DNA of 52,858 nt, taken from an uncultured Pelagibacteraceae bacterium (lineage in GTDB: Bacteria; Pseudomonadota; Alphaproteobacteria; Pelagibacterales; Pelagibacteraceae). Where the stretch lies: NCBI GenBank assembly GCA_902580535.1, contig CACHKZ010000003.1, forward strand, positions 1-52,858, given 5' to 3'. Positions 9,586 through 19,622 of this stretch are shown here, piece by piece. The notes under the pieces were generated by a model. The model was given only the letters and a program-made list of their open reading frames with translations, made no database searches and was not told the origin of the DNA. The position numbers and the translations under genes were made by a program. Position 1 is the stretch's first letter, and each line of letters opens with the position of its first letter.

Positions 9586-10671
9586 ATGGAGTATTTTCTT
9601 CCAATTGCACAAGTTGAAATTAATATTTTATATATTTTTGGTTTAAGTTTAGTTGTAGGAATTTTATCAGGATTATTTGGAGTAGGTGGAGGTTTTTTAA
9701 TGACACCATTTTTAATTTTTATGGGTGTGCCACCGATTTATGCTGTTCCAAATGAAGCAAGTAACATTCTTGGAACTTCTGTTTCAGGTTCCACAACACA
9801 TTATCTTAAAGGGACACTTGATTATAAAATGGGGTTCATGATTGTAATTGGTGGGATAGTAGGAACAGTTCTTGGCATTATAACTTTTTCATATTTTAAA
9901 GATATTGGAAAAATAAATGTAGTTATTTCTCTTGCCTATATGTACATCCTCGCAATTTTAGGAACTTTTATGTTAATTCAAGGTGTTTCAGAAATTGATA
10001 AAGCTAGAAAAAAAATTACTGAAAGAAAAAAATTACATAAACACTATTGGATACACGGATTACCTTTGAGAATGCGTTTCAAAAAATCTCAACTTTATGA
10101 AAGTGCATTCACCCCAATAATAATTGGTTTAATTGTTGGTTTTATAGCAGCAATTATGGGTATAGGTGGTGCTTTTATATTAGTTCCTGCAATGATTTAC
10201 ATTATTGGAATGCCAACAAGATTAATTCCAGGTACTTCTCTTTTTGTAACTATATTTGTAAGTGCAATTGTAACTATTCTTCATGCATTAAATTATGGAA
10301 CTATAGATCTAATTTTAGTTTTTGTTTTAATTTTAGGATCAATAATTGGGGTACAGTTTGGTCAAAAAATTGGAGAAAAAATTGATAGTTCAGAATTCAA
10401 AACTATCCTAGCAATTCTTTTACTACTAGTTGGCATCGCTATCGCATACGATACTTTTATCAAAGATGAAAATTCTATTAATGCTGCTGTAAATACATCT
10501 GAAAACTTAGGAGCTTTAAGTCAATTTATTTTAAATTTTTCAGAAGATATGCCAATATTTTATGGCCTTACTTCAGTATTGCTTGCAGTGGTTCTTGGGG
10601 TTGGCGCTGCAATGATAAGAAGAGTTTATTCTAATTGGAACGATTCAAGATTAGCTAAATTGAAAAAGTAA
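9586..10671 (+). CDS. tauE: sulfite exporter TauE/SafE family protein
   Basis: GILSGLFGVGGGFLMTPFLIFMGVPP and GFIAAIMGIGGAFILVPAMIYIIGMP repeats. Confidence 0.85.
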   Translation: MEYFLPIAQVEINILYIFGLSLVVGILSGLFGVGGGFLMTPFLIFMGVPPIYAVPNEASNILGTSVSGSTTHYLKGTLDYKMGFMIVIGGIVGTVLGIITFSYFKDIGKINVVISLAYMYILAILGTFMLIQGVSEIDKARKKITERKKLHKHYWIHGLPLRMRFKKSQLYESAFTPIIIGLIVGFIAAIMGIGGAFILVPAMIYIIGMPTRLIPGTSLFVTIFVSAIVTILHALNYGTIDLILVFVLILGSIIGVQFGQKIGEKIDSSEFKTILAILLLLVGIAIAYDTFIKDENSINAAVNTSENLGALSQFILNFSEDMPIFYGLTSVLLAVVLGVGAAMIRRVYSNWNDSRLAKLKK

Positions 10672-11841
10672 CTAGGCGCTTCTATACAGTTTAGTCATTA
10701 CAAATTCTTTATGACCCAATGCTTCTGCGCAAGTTAATCTTCCATTTGCAACTCTTATAGTTGATTTTATCAATTCATCACCAGCTTGACTTAAATTCAT
10801 TTCTCTTGATAAAATTTTTGATACATCAACATCAATATGCTCACTCATAGTTTTTGCAGTCAATGGATTTGCTGTCAATTTAATCACTGGTTCTATTGGA
10901 TTTCCTATGATATTGCCTTGTCCTGTTGGAAACAAATGAATATTAAAGCCACCAGCAGCTTGTAAAGTAACGCATTCCGCTGCTGCTGATGATGTGTCCA
11001 TGAAATATAAACCAGCACCTTTAGCAGGTTCTTCTGCAGGTTCTAAAACATCAATAAATTGACATCCACCAATTTTTTGAAAGTTACCAAAAGCCTTTTC
11101 TTCAATAGTTGTTAATCCACCAGCTATATTTCCAGCTGTAGGTTGACTTTCAGACAGATCATCTGTTGCCTCTTTCAAAATAAAATCATTGTAATCGTTC
11201 CATGTTTTTTTAAATTTTGCTTGTGCTTCAGGTGTTTTACCTCTTTTTTCACAAACAGTTTCAGCTCCTGTTAATTCTGATGTTTCACCAAAACATAAAT
11301 GAACTCCTAGTGGCTCCAATTTGTCCATAAGATTTCCAACTGTTGGGTTTGATGCTAGTCCAGATGTTGTATCAGATTCACCACATTTAACTGAAATCCA
11401 TAAGTCACTTAGAGGACATTCTTCTCTTTGTTTTTCAGATGCCCACATTGAAAATTCCTGTGCTTTTTTTGAAACTTTTGCAATCGTATCAATATCTCCA
11501 ACTCCTTCAATACTAAAACCTTCAACCGGTTTACCTGTTTTTGCAATTGCATCTACAATTCGTTTTGTCCATTTAGGTTCTATACCTATTACTATCACAG
11601 CAGCAACATTGGGGTTTTTTCCTGTACCAATCATAGTTCTAAAATGTAATTCTAGATCTGCACCAAATTGCAGTCGTCCATACGAGTGAGGTAAAGCTAT
11701 TGTGCCTTTAATATTATTTGCTACTGCTTCTGCACATGCATTAGAAATATCATCAACTGGAAGAATTATAACATGGTTACGTGTGCCAGCTCGACCATTT
11801 TCTCTTTTATAACCTAAAAAACTTTTTGGAATATCCATCAT
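10672..11841 (-). CDS. suyB: UxaA family hydro-lyase large subunit, probable sulfolactate sulfo-lyase beta
   Basis: [27 protein letters not shown]; paired with SAF-domain small subunit; located among xsc, tauE and aprBA. Confidence 0.75.
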   Translation of the reverse strand: MMDIPKSFLGYKRENGRAGTRNHVIILPVDDISNACAEAVANNIKGTIALPHSYGRLQFGADLELHFRTMIGTGKNPNVAAVIVIGIEPKWTKRIVDAIAKTGKPVEGFSIEGVGDIDTIAKVSKKAQEFSMWASEKQREECPLSDLWISVKCGESDTTSGLASNPTVGNLMDKLEPLGVHLCFGETSELTGAETVCEKRGKTPEAQAKFKKTWNDYNDFILKEATDDLSESQPTAGNIAGGLTTIEEKAFGNFQKIGGCQFIDVLEPAEEPAKGAGLYFMDTSSAAAECVTLQAAGGFNIHLFPTGQGNIIGNPIEPVIKLTANPLTAKTMSEHIDVDVSKILSREMNLSQAGDELIKSTIRVANGRLTCAEALGHKEFVMTKLYRSA

Positions 11842-12129
11842 TTACCACTTTTTTGTTTTAACATTATGAACATGTACATGTTCCCCTTTTTTAATATTTC
11901 TAACAACTTTGCCTATATCATGACCGTATTTTAATATTGTGTCTCCCTCATTTAGATCAATCATAGCAATTTTGTGACCTAAAGGTATTTCGTCTTTTGA
12001 TTGAATTGAAACAGATTTGTCATTTTCCATGATCCAGCAATTACAGTCTTGATTTGGTGTTATTTTTTCAATAACAACCACACCTACATTGTCTTTTTCA
12101 TCGTGAATTATGATATCAGTATTAGACAT
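11842..12129 (-). CDS. suyA: UxaA-type SAF-domain small subunit, probable sulfolactate sulfo-lyase alpha
   Basis: DNVGVVVIEKI...IPLGHKIAMIDLNEGDTILKYGHDIGK; abuts suyB. Confidence 0.75.
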   Translation of the reverse strand: MSNTDIIIHDEKDNVGVVVIEKITPNQDCNCWIMENDKSVSIQSKDEIPLGHKIAMIDLNEGDTILKYGHDIGKVVRNIKKGEHVHVHNVKTKKW

Positions 12130-12219
12130 TGTGACGATTTCTTTATTTGAAATTTTTTCAATCTTATATATTAATCGAGCGTTTTAACAAATAAAAAAAG
12201 ATTTAAGAAAGGCTTAACT

Positions 12220-14001
12220 ATGACCAAAATGACTACTGAGGAAGCATTCATTAAAGTTCTTCAAATGCATGGTATTGAACACTCGTTTGGAATAATAGGT
12301 TCAGCTTTTATGGCAATATCAGATTTATTTCCTAAAGCCGGAATTACTTTTTGGGATGTGGCCCACGAAACAAATGGTGGTTTAATTGCTGATGGATACA
12401 CTAGAGCCACTGGAAAAATGTCAATGGTTATTGCTCAAAATGGGCCTGGAATTACAGGATTAGTTACTCCAATTAAAACAGCTTACTGGAATCATACTCC
12501 ATTACTTTTAGTAACTCCACAAGCTGCCAATAAAACTATGGGACAGGGTGGCTTTCAAGAAGTTGAACAAATGAATTTATTTAAAGATATGGTTTGTTAT
12601 CAAGAAGAAGTTAGAGATCCTTCGAGAATGGCGGAAGTGTTAAATAGAGTAATAGAAAAAGCATTTAGAGGATCAGCACCAGCACAAATCAATGTTCCTA
12701 GAGATTATTGGACACAAGTGATAGATATTGAGCTACCTCCTATAGTTAGATTTGAAAGACAAGGCGGAGGAAAAGAAGCAATTGATAAAGCAGCAAAATT
12801 ATTATCAGAGGCAAAATTCCCGGTAATATTATCAGGAGCTGGAGTTGTAATCGGTGATGCAATAGAAGATTGTAAAAAACTTGCAGAAAAATTAGATGCA
12901 CCAGTTTGCAATGGATATCAACATAATGACAGCTTCCCAGGAAGCCACCCCTTAGCAGTTGGACCTTTAGGATACAATGGATCTAAAGCTGGTATGGAAT
13001 TGATCTCAAAAGCTGATGTTGTTCTTGCATTGGGGACAAGATTAAATCCTTTCTCAACGTTACCAGGATATGGAATTGATTATTGGCCAAAAAATGCAAA
13101 AATTATTCAAGTAGATATGAACCCGGATAGAATTGGTCTCACAAAAAAAGTAACAGTTGGGATTTGTGGAGATGCTAAAATGGTGTCTCAACAGATATTG
13201 GAAAAACTTACACCAGCCGCAGGTGACAATGGAAGAGAGGATAGAAAAAATTTAATTCATAAAACTAAATCTGCTTGGCTTCAAACACTTACAGGTTTAG
13301 ATCACGAAGAGGATGATCCTGGAACTGTTTGGAATAAAGAAGCAAGAGAAAGAGATGCAGATAGAATGTCGCCTAGACAAGCTTGGAGAGCTATTCAAGC
13401 AGGAATACCAGAGGATGTAATTATATCGAGTGACATTGGAAATAATTGTGCAATAGGTAATGCTTACCCTACATTTGAAAAACCAAGAAAATATTTAGCT
13501 CCAGGTTTATTTGGCCCATGTGGATATGGATTTCCATCTATATTAGGTGCAAAAATTGGTTGTCCAGATACTCCAGTAATAGGTTTTGCTGGTGATGGTG
13601 CTTTCGGGATAAGTATGAACGAAATGAGCTCTTGTGCTAGAGAAGAATGGCCTGCAATTACAATGGTAATTTTTAGAAACTATCAATGGGGTGCTGAGAA
13701 GAGAAATTCAATATTATGGTTTGATGATAATTTTGTTGGTACAGAACTCGATCCTGAATTAAGTTATGCAAAAGTAGCCAATGCTTGTGGTTTAAAGGGA
13801 GTTACGGTTAAAACCATGGAAGAAACAACTGCAGCTATAAAACAATCTTGTGAAGATCAAAAAAAAGGCATTACAACATTTATTGAGGTAATTTTAAATC
13901 AAGAGTTAGGCGAACCATTTAGAAGAGATGCTATGAAAAAACCAGTACAAGTTGCTGGAATTAATAAAAGTGACATGAAACCTCAAAAAGGTTTAATTTA
14001 A
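12220..14001 (+). CDS. xsc: sulfoacetaldehyde acetyltransferase
   Basis: ThDP enzyme with Xsc-like block SFGIIGSAFMAISDLFPKAGITFWDVAHETNGGLIADGYTRATGKMSM. Confidence 0.9.
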   Translation: MTKMTTEEAFIKVLQMHGIEHSFGIIGSAFMAISDLFPKAGITFWDVAHETNGGLIADGYTRATGKMSMVIAQNGPGITGLVTPIKTAYWNHTPLLLVTPQAANKTMGQGGFQEVEQMNLFKDMVCYQEEVRDPSRMAEVLNRVIEKAFRGSAPAQINVPRDYWTQVIDIELPPIVRFERQGGGKEAIDKAAKLLSEAKFPVILSGAGVVIGDAIEDCKKLAEKLDAPVCNGYQHNDSFPGSHPLAVGPLGYNGSKAGMELISKADVVLALGTRLNPFSTLPGYGIDYWPKNAKIIQVDMNPDRIGLTKKVTVGICGDAKMVSQQILEKLTPAAGDNGREDRKNLIHKTKSAWLQTLTGLDHEEDDPGTVWNKEARERDADRMSPRQAWRAIQAGIPEDVIISSDIGNNCAIGNAYPTFEKPRKYLAPGLFGPCGYGFPSILGAKIGCPDTPVIGFAGDGAFGISMNEMSSCAREEWPAITMVIFRNYQWGAEKRNSILWFDDNFVGTELDPELSYAKVANACGLKGVTVKTMEETTAAIKQSCEDQKKGITTFIEVILNQELGEPFRRDAMKKPVQVAGINKSDMKPQKGLI

Positions 14002-14057
14002 ATGCTCAATTAATATTTCTTTTACAAATTTTTATAATTATCTATATATAATAGTAT

Positions 14058-14447
14058 ATGGATCATAAAGATGTCAAAATTGGATCAAATAGAAGTTTTG
14101 GGATAATTTTTTTTATAGTCTTTCTATTGATTTCGACTTACCCGTTATTAAAAGACGAGAATATAAGATTATGGTCATTAATAATATCGATTATCTTTTT
14201 ATTTTTAGGACTTCTAAATTCAAATTTATTAAGTCCACTTAATAAAATATGGTTTAAATTTGGTCTTTTACTAGGAAAAATTGTTTCCCCATTTGTAATG
14301 GGTATTATTTTTTTTTTAGTTGTTACGCCTATAGGTATAGTAATGCGTCTTTTAAAAAAAGATTTACTTAATTTAAAATTTAACAAAAATAATACTTATT
14401 GGATCAAAAAATCAGATCCTAAAAGTAAAATGAAAAATCAATTTTAA
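14058..14447 (+). CDS. SxtJ family membrane protein
   Basis: 129 aa, 3 to 4 TM; upstream of DUF5989-like and carbamoyltransferase genes. Confidence 0.65.
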   Translation: MDHKDVKIGSNRSFGIIFFIVFLLISTYPLLKDENIRLWSLIISIIFLFLGLLNSNLLSPLNKIWFKFGLLLGKIVSPFVMGIIFFLVVTPIGIVMRLLKKDLLNLKFNKNNTYWIKKSDPKSKMKNQF

Positions 14448-14449
14448 AA

Positions 14450-14599
14450 ATGAGCTTTATTAAAGAATTTTACGAATTTTTAAAAATAAGAAAAAAATAT
14501 TGGCTTCTACCAATCATAATAGTTTTAGTATTGTTTGGTGGATTAATAGTACTTAGCCAAGGATCAGCTGTTGCTCCATTCATATACACAATTTTTTAA
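14450..14599 (+). CDS. DUF5989-like small membrane protein, 49 aa (MSFIKEFYEFLKIRKKYWLLPIIIVLVLFGGLIVLSQGSAVAPFIYTIF)
   Basis: Not in ORF track; ATG 14450 to TAA 14597-14599, abutting the GTG of the carbamoyltransferase; single TM; SxtJ-DUF5989-carbamoyltransferase order. Confidence 0.85.
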   Translation: MSFIKEFYEFLKIRKKYWLLPIIIVLVLFGGLIVLSQGSAVAPFIYTIF

Positions 14600-16435
14600 G
14601 TGAGTTCAATTTTAGGAATATCAGCTTTTTATCATGATAGTGCAGCTTGCATCCTCATTGATGGTAAAATTATTGCTGCAGCACAAGAGGAGCGTTTCAC
14701 AAGAAAAAAACATGATCCTAGATATCCAAAAAATGCTATTAATTTTGTACTAAATTATTCAAATTTAAAACTAAGTGAGATTGATCAAATTGTATTTTTT
14801 GAAAAACCATTTTTAAAATTTGAAAGATTATTAGAAACATATGTTGCTTTCGCACCAAGAGGTTTTACTTCATTCGCAAAAGCTATGCCATTATGGATTA
14901 AGGAAAAACTTTTTCAAAAAAATTTTTTATTTAATAAACTTAAAGAACACGATAAAAATTATGGCTCAGATAAAAATATATTTTTTTCTGATCATCATTT
15001 AAGTCATGCAGCAAGTGCTTTTTTTCCATCACCTTTTAAAGAAGCAGTTATTTTAACAGCTGATGGAGTAGGCGAGTGGGCCACAACAACAGTAGCAGTT
15101 GGAAAGGATAATAATTTAGAAATTAAAAAAGAAATTCATTTCCCACATTCTCTTGGACTACTATATTCAGCTTTTACTTATTATGCAGGATTTAAAGTTA
15201 ACAGTGGTGAATACAAATTAATGGGACTAGCACCTTATGGGGAGCCCTTATATGAGGATAAAATAAAAAAGTTAATTGATATTAAAGATGATGGGACATT
15301 TAGGTTAGACCAAAATTATTTTAATTATGCAACTGGACTTACGATGACTAACAAAAATTTTGAAGAATTATTTGGTCAAAAACCTCGTGATCCTGCAAAA
15401 GATAAAATTACACAATTTCATATGGACTTAGCATCATCAATTCAAAAAGTCACAGAAGAAATAATGATAAAATTAGCAAGATCAATTCGCAAGGAATATA
15501 AAATTGGTAATTTATGTTTAGCAGGAGGGGTAGCACTAAACTGTGTAGCAAATGGAAAAATTCTAAAAGAAAAAATTTTTGATAATATTTGGATTCAGCC
15601 AGCAGCAGGTGATGCTGGAGGTTCGTTAGGTGCTGCTCTAGCACTTTGGTATATAGAGCAATCGAATATTAGAAAAATAAATATAAACGATGACATGCAA
15701 GGTTCTTATTTGGGTCGAGAATTCAGTCAAAAAGAAATAGAAGAAGAACTAAAGAATTTAGGAGCTGAATTTGATATATTGGAATATGATGATTTAATTA
15801 ACAAAACGTCAGAATATTTGTCTAATGAAAAAGCAGTAGGTTGGTTCCAAGGTAGAATGGAATTTGGTCCAAGAGCATTGGGTGGTAGATCAATTTTAGG
15901 CGACCCAAGATCAGATAAAATGCAAAAAAATCTAAATCTTAAAGTGAAATATAGAGAAAGCTTTAGACCCTTTGCTCCTTCAGTTTTAGCAGAAGATTTA
16001 TTAGAATGGTTCGATATAAATGTCGAAACACCTTATATGCTGTTGGTAGCAAACATTAATTCAAAAAAAAAAATCCAAATGACAGACCAGCAAAACAAAC
16101 TTTTCGGAATAGAAAAATTAAATATTAAAAGGTCTGAAATTCCAGCAGTTACACATGTAGATTATTCAGCAAGAATTCAATCAGTTAATAAAAAAACTAA
16201 CAAACGTTATTACGATTTAATACAAAAATTTAAAGAAAAGACAGGATGTCCTGTATTGGTAAATACATCTTTCAATGTAAGAGGGGAGCCAATTGTTAAT
16301 ACTCCAACTGATGCATTTAATTGTTTTATGGGTACAGAGTTAGATTATCTTGTTATTGGGAATTGTATTTTAGAAAAAAATAAACAGGACTCAAAGCTTA
16401 AAAAAGATTATTCATCTAAATTTGAATTAGATTAA
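14600..16435 (+). CDS. NodU/CmcH family carbamoyltransferase (GTG start)
   Basis: GISAFYHDSAACILIDGKIIAAAQEERFTRKKHD, DHHLSHAASAFFPSPF, WFQGRMEFGPRALGGRSILGDPR. Confidence 0.93.
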   Translation: MSSILGISAFYHDSAACILIDGKIIAAAQEERFTRKKHDPRYPKNAINFVLNYSNLKLSEIDQIVFFEKPFLKFERLLETYVAFAPRGFTSFAKAMPLWIKEKLFQKNFLFNKLKEHDKNYGSDKNIFFSDHHLSHAASAFFPSPFKEAVILTADGVGEWATTTVAVGKDNNLEIKKEIHFPHSLGLLYSAFTYYAGFKVNSGEYKLMGLAPYGEPLYEDKIKKLIDIKDDGTFRLDQNYFNYATGLTMTNKNFEELFGQKPRDPAKDKITQFHMDLASSIQKVTEEIMIKLARSIRKEYKIGNLCLAGGVALNCVANGKILKEKIFDNIWIQPAAGDAGGSLGAALALWYIEQSNIRKININDDMQGSYLGREFSQKEIEEELKNLGAEFDILEYDDLINKTSEYLSNEKAVGWFQGRMEFGPRALGGRSILGDPRSDKMQKNLNLKVKYRESFRPFAPSVLAEDLLEWFDINVETPYMLLVANINSKKKIQMTDQQNKLFGIEKLNIKRSEIPAVTHVDYSARIQSVNKKTNKRYYDLIQKFKEKTGCPVLVNTSFNVRGEPIVNTPTDAFNCFMGTELDYLVIGNCILEKNKQDSKLKKDYSSKFELD

Positions 16436-16443
16436 AATTTAAT

Positions 16444-17535
16444 TTACCTATTAAGAAAACTATTAATATTTTGGCTTATTATTTTATGTCCTTTTTTATT
16501 CCAATGAACATCGCAAACTACGAAGTTATTTAAATAATCATTTATATTATTCTCTTTAATAAAGTCATCTCTTGTATTTATAAATTCAATTTTGTTTTCC
16601 TTTGTCCATTTTTTTAAAAAATTGAAATGTCTAGTATCTGTTGATTTAATATTGTTAATTACCTCAAGTGCTGATGGATAATATATTATTACAATTTTGA
16701 ATGAATTTTTAACTGATAGAGCTTTAATTTTATCTAAGTAATTAATTGTTTTATTGATACCGTAATTAACCCATTCTTGATTTTTAATTTTATCTACGTA
16801 ACCATAACCGAATCTATTGATATCTATATACTTTTTATAGCTATTATTTTTTTCATTATTTAAACATTTATCTGTATTTTTTGAAATAGTTGGAGCGGAA
16901 ATGTTTTCATACAATTTATAAATAAACGAATTTTGTTTTAAATAATTTTTTATTTTATATTTTCTATTCTTAAAAATTACTTCGTTATCATCAATCCATT
17001 TTCTAACAATATCTCCTTTAAAATTTTCTCTATAAAATTCTGCTTCGTCTTGAATATCTGAGTGGTCAATAAATAAAAATATGGTACTAAAATTTAAATT
17101 CTCATTATTAATAAGGTGTTCAATTTTTTTAAAATATATTGACGGTGAGTAACTAACATAACCTAAGTTTAAAAAATCATTTTTTTTATTTTTTAGGTAT
17201 GAAATAAAATGATTTTCATAATCAATTCCTGAGCCATAAACAAATGAGTCTCCCAAAAATCCTATATATTTTTTATTTTTATTGACTTCGAAGCTCTCAT
17301 TTTCTCCAATCCTCATTGATAATTGATTTGTCTTAATTTTATATTTTTTTTTCCCCCAAAATTCATTTACATTTATGTTAGGAGCTATCGTATGATGAAA
17401 CTTAACAGATTTAAGTGCATAATTTCTGGATGTGCCAACTTTTTTTTTAATACTTTCTGGTATAATTAAATTAATAATTAAATCAAATATAAACACCAGC
17501 AAAACAATCGATATAAATATTTTAAGAAATTTCAT
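16444..17535 (-). CDS. SGNH/GDSL hydrolase-like protein with N-terminal membrane anchor
   Basis: FLGDSFVYGSG nucleophile block; VCDVHWNKKGHKIIS with DxxH. Confidence 0.75.
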   Translation of the reverse strand: MKFLKIFISIVLLVFIFDLIINLIIPESIKKKVGTSRNYALKSVKFHHTIAPNINVNEFWGKKKYKIKTNQLSMRIGENESFEVNKNKKYIGFLGDSFVYGSGIDYENHFISYLKNKKNDFLNLGYVSYSPSIYFKKIEHLINNENLNFSTIFLFIDHSDIQDEAEFYRENFKGDIVRKWIDDNEVIFKNRKYKIKNYLKQNSFIYKLYENISAPTISKNTDKCLNNEKNNSYKKYIDINRFGYGYVDKIKNQEWVNYGINKTINYLDKIKALSVKNSFKIVIIYYPSALEVINNIKSTDTRHFNFLKKWTKENKIEFINTRDDFIKENNINDYLNNFVVCDVHWNKKGHKIISQNINSFLNR

Positions 17536-17640
17536 TTACTAAGAATATATTTTTTAATTTATTAAATGAATAAATAATATACAATTAATTTCTTTTTATG
17601 GATTTTAAATTAAACAAACAATTCAGACCAAAGATTGATA

Positions 17641-17829
17641 ATGTATAAAAATTATAAATTTTTGTTATTTATCGGAATTGCATTTATTTTTCTTTATTAC
17701 AGTGTAGGAAAATATGAGGATTTTAGTTTACAAAAATCTATTTCATCATGCACTATAGCAAAAAGTAAAATAAAAAATATTAGCCCACAAGAAGCAAGAA
17801 AACTTTGCGAAACAGAAATTAAAAAATAA
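17641..17829 (+). CDS. small membrane-anchored hypothetical protein
   Basis: MYKNYKFLLFIGIAFIFLYYSVGKY...; ATG at 17641 follows the TTG used in the track. Confidence 0.6.
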   Translation: MYKNYKFLLFIGIAFIFLYYSVGKYEDFSLQKSISSCTIAKSKIKNISPQEARKLCETEIKK

Positions 17830-17840
17830 ATAAATAATTT

Positions 17841-19106
17841 TTAAAGAAGACTAGGCAACCAAGTAGAAAATATAGGAAACAAAATCATTAATATTCCATA
17901 AATAATACCAACCATTGTGAATAAGGGAACTTCTTTAAATGCATTAGCTGGATTTTCTTTTATAACTCCAGCTGCAGTGTATATGCCTACACAAACTGGT
18001 GGAGTGATCATTCCTATACCTGCAAAAGCAACAAAAACAACATATAAATGAAGTAAACTTTGATCAAAAGATAAAGTAAGAGCAGCAAAAATTGGAACTG
18101 TTAAATAAAATACCGGAACTATTTCAATAAATGTTCCAAGAATTAAACATATCGCTCCTAACATTATCCAGAATAAATTTACACTCACACCCATATCGGT
18201 AAAGTAAGTTATAATTTTTTGAGGTGCCTGGGTATAAGTAAGGACAACACTTAAAAAAGTAGCGGTAGCAATAATAGAAAAAATAACTGCAGTAATGATT
18301 GCTGTATCTTTTAAACAACTTAACAAAGATTTATAAGTCAATTCTCTATAAATTAAAAATCCTATAGCAACAGCATAGACCCCAGCAATAGCCGCAGACT
18401 CTGATGGAGTTAAAAAACCTGCATATATTCCACCCAAAATAATTATGGGAGTTATAAGAGCGGGTAGTGCTGCAACAAAAGAACTTAGTCTTTCCCTAAG
18501 TGTTGCTTTTCTATCAGCTCTAATATGTCTACATTTAAATAAAACTAGTAAGACCATTAAAACTAGAAGAATAATTCCTGGTATCACCCCAGCTGCAAAA
18601 GTTTTAGATACAGGAACGTATGTAAGCGCACTAAATAAAATAGCAGCATTCGATGGTGGTATTAATGCCTCAAGTAAAGCAGCGGATGCAGCCAATACTA
18701 CAACAAATGGAGTAGGGTATCCTTGTTCAATCATTTTAGGCATCATTATAGTTCCAACAGCAGTAATTGCTGCTAGTATTGATCCACAAAAAGCTGCAAA
18801 GAAACCCATTGCGATAACCATTGCTACACCAAGTCCACCAGGCCAATGGCCAACCAAAGTTGTTGCAAACTTTACTAGTCTTAATGCAGCACCACCTTTT
18901 AACATCGCCATACCACTAAATATAAATAGTGGTACTGCTATAAGAACATGTTTAGTTAATGCTCCAAATGAAACTTGAATTAATACTGACCAAGGTAAAT
19001 TTAATCCACCAATAGCAGCAATTGAACTTCCTAAGCCAAAAACCAAAAAAATAGGAACAGAAATTATTAGAGTTATCAGTGATAAAATGGATGCTATGAT
19101 AAACAT
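17841..19106 (-). CDS. dctM: TRAP transporter large permease (DctM-like)
   Basis: Multi-TM protein with LLEALIPPSNAAILFSA, GLVGHWPGGLGVAMV-type motifs. Confidence 0.9.
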   Translation of the reverse strand: MFIIASILSLITLIISVPIFLVFGLGSSIAAIGGLNLPWSVLIQVSFGALTKHVLIAVPLFIFSGMAMLKGGAALRLVKFATTLVGHWPGGLGVAMVIAMGFFAAFCGSILAAITAVGTIMMPKMIEQGYPTPFVVVLAASAALLEALIPPSNAAILFSALTYVPVSKTFAAGVIPGIILLVLMVLLVLFKCRHIRADRKATLRERLSSFVAALPALITPIIILGGIYAGFLTPSESAAIAGVYAVAIGFLIYRELTYKSLLSCLKDTAIITAVIFSIIATATFLSVVLTYTQAPQKIITYFTDMGVSVNLFWIMLGAICLILGTFIEIVPVFYLTVPIFAALTLSFDQSLLHLYVVFVAFAGIGMITPPVCVGIYTAAGVIKENPANAFKEVPLFTMVGIIYGILMILFPIFSTWLPSLL

Positions 19107-19598
19107 TTAATTTTTTATTAAATTGATAATATTATCAAACAATAACTCTAGTGCAGTAAGAGCTAAAATTAAAAAACCTACAGGGAAAGCTAAAAACATC
19201 CACCATATAGGAATGCTTATTTCAATCTCCATAACTTGACCTAAATTAAAATACATAATTGTTGCATCAAGACCAGCTCTAAAAAAAATACATGCTGATA
19301 TAAGTGCAACAAGATTTACAATCAAAAATAATATTTCTTTATTTTTGTTTGATAATAATGGAGTTAAAAAATCAACTTTAATATGTTGCCCTTTTTTCAG
19401 CAAAGGTCCTAAAAGTGGAAAAACTAACCAACTTACTAAAACAGGAGGTAGTTCTATAAACCAAGCAAATCCAGTACCAGTTATAAATCTTGTAGTTGCA
19501 CTTAAAAATAAAGCTGCAACCATAACAAATATTATAAACATTGCGAGAGCTAATGAAGCCGAAGCTAAATAATTATTAACTACTCGCAATGCTTTCAT
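19107..19598 (-). CDS. dctQ: TRAP transporter small permease (DctQ-like)
   Basis: 4-TM protein between DctM and DctP genes. Confidence 0.85.
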   Translation of the reverse strand: MKALRVVNNYLASASLALAMFIIFVMVAALFLSATTRFITGTGFAWFIELPPVLVSWLVFPLLGPLLKKGQHIKVDFLTPLLSNKNKEILFLIVNLVALISACIFFRAGLDATIMYFNLGQVMEIEISIPIWWMFLAFPVGFLILALTALELLFDNIINLIKN

Positions 19599-19622
19599 TT
19601 TAGATTAAGCAATCAACTTATT

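Noticed and set aside
11321-11689. 122-aa plus-strand ORF opposite suyB
   Set aside because: Antisense shadow of a well-supported coding region; no family signature.
17598-17648. 16-aa upstream ORF (MDFKLNKQFRPKIDNV) overlapping the start of the 62-aa ORF at 17641
   Set aside because: Too short to support from one sequence; could be a coupled uORF, but expected by chance in AT-rich DNA.
18445-18978. 177-aa plus-strand ORF opposite TRAP dctM
   Set aside because: Long, but a shadow ORF of a hydrophobic gene (Ala/Thr/Ile-rich translation); no domain.
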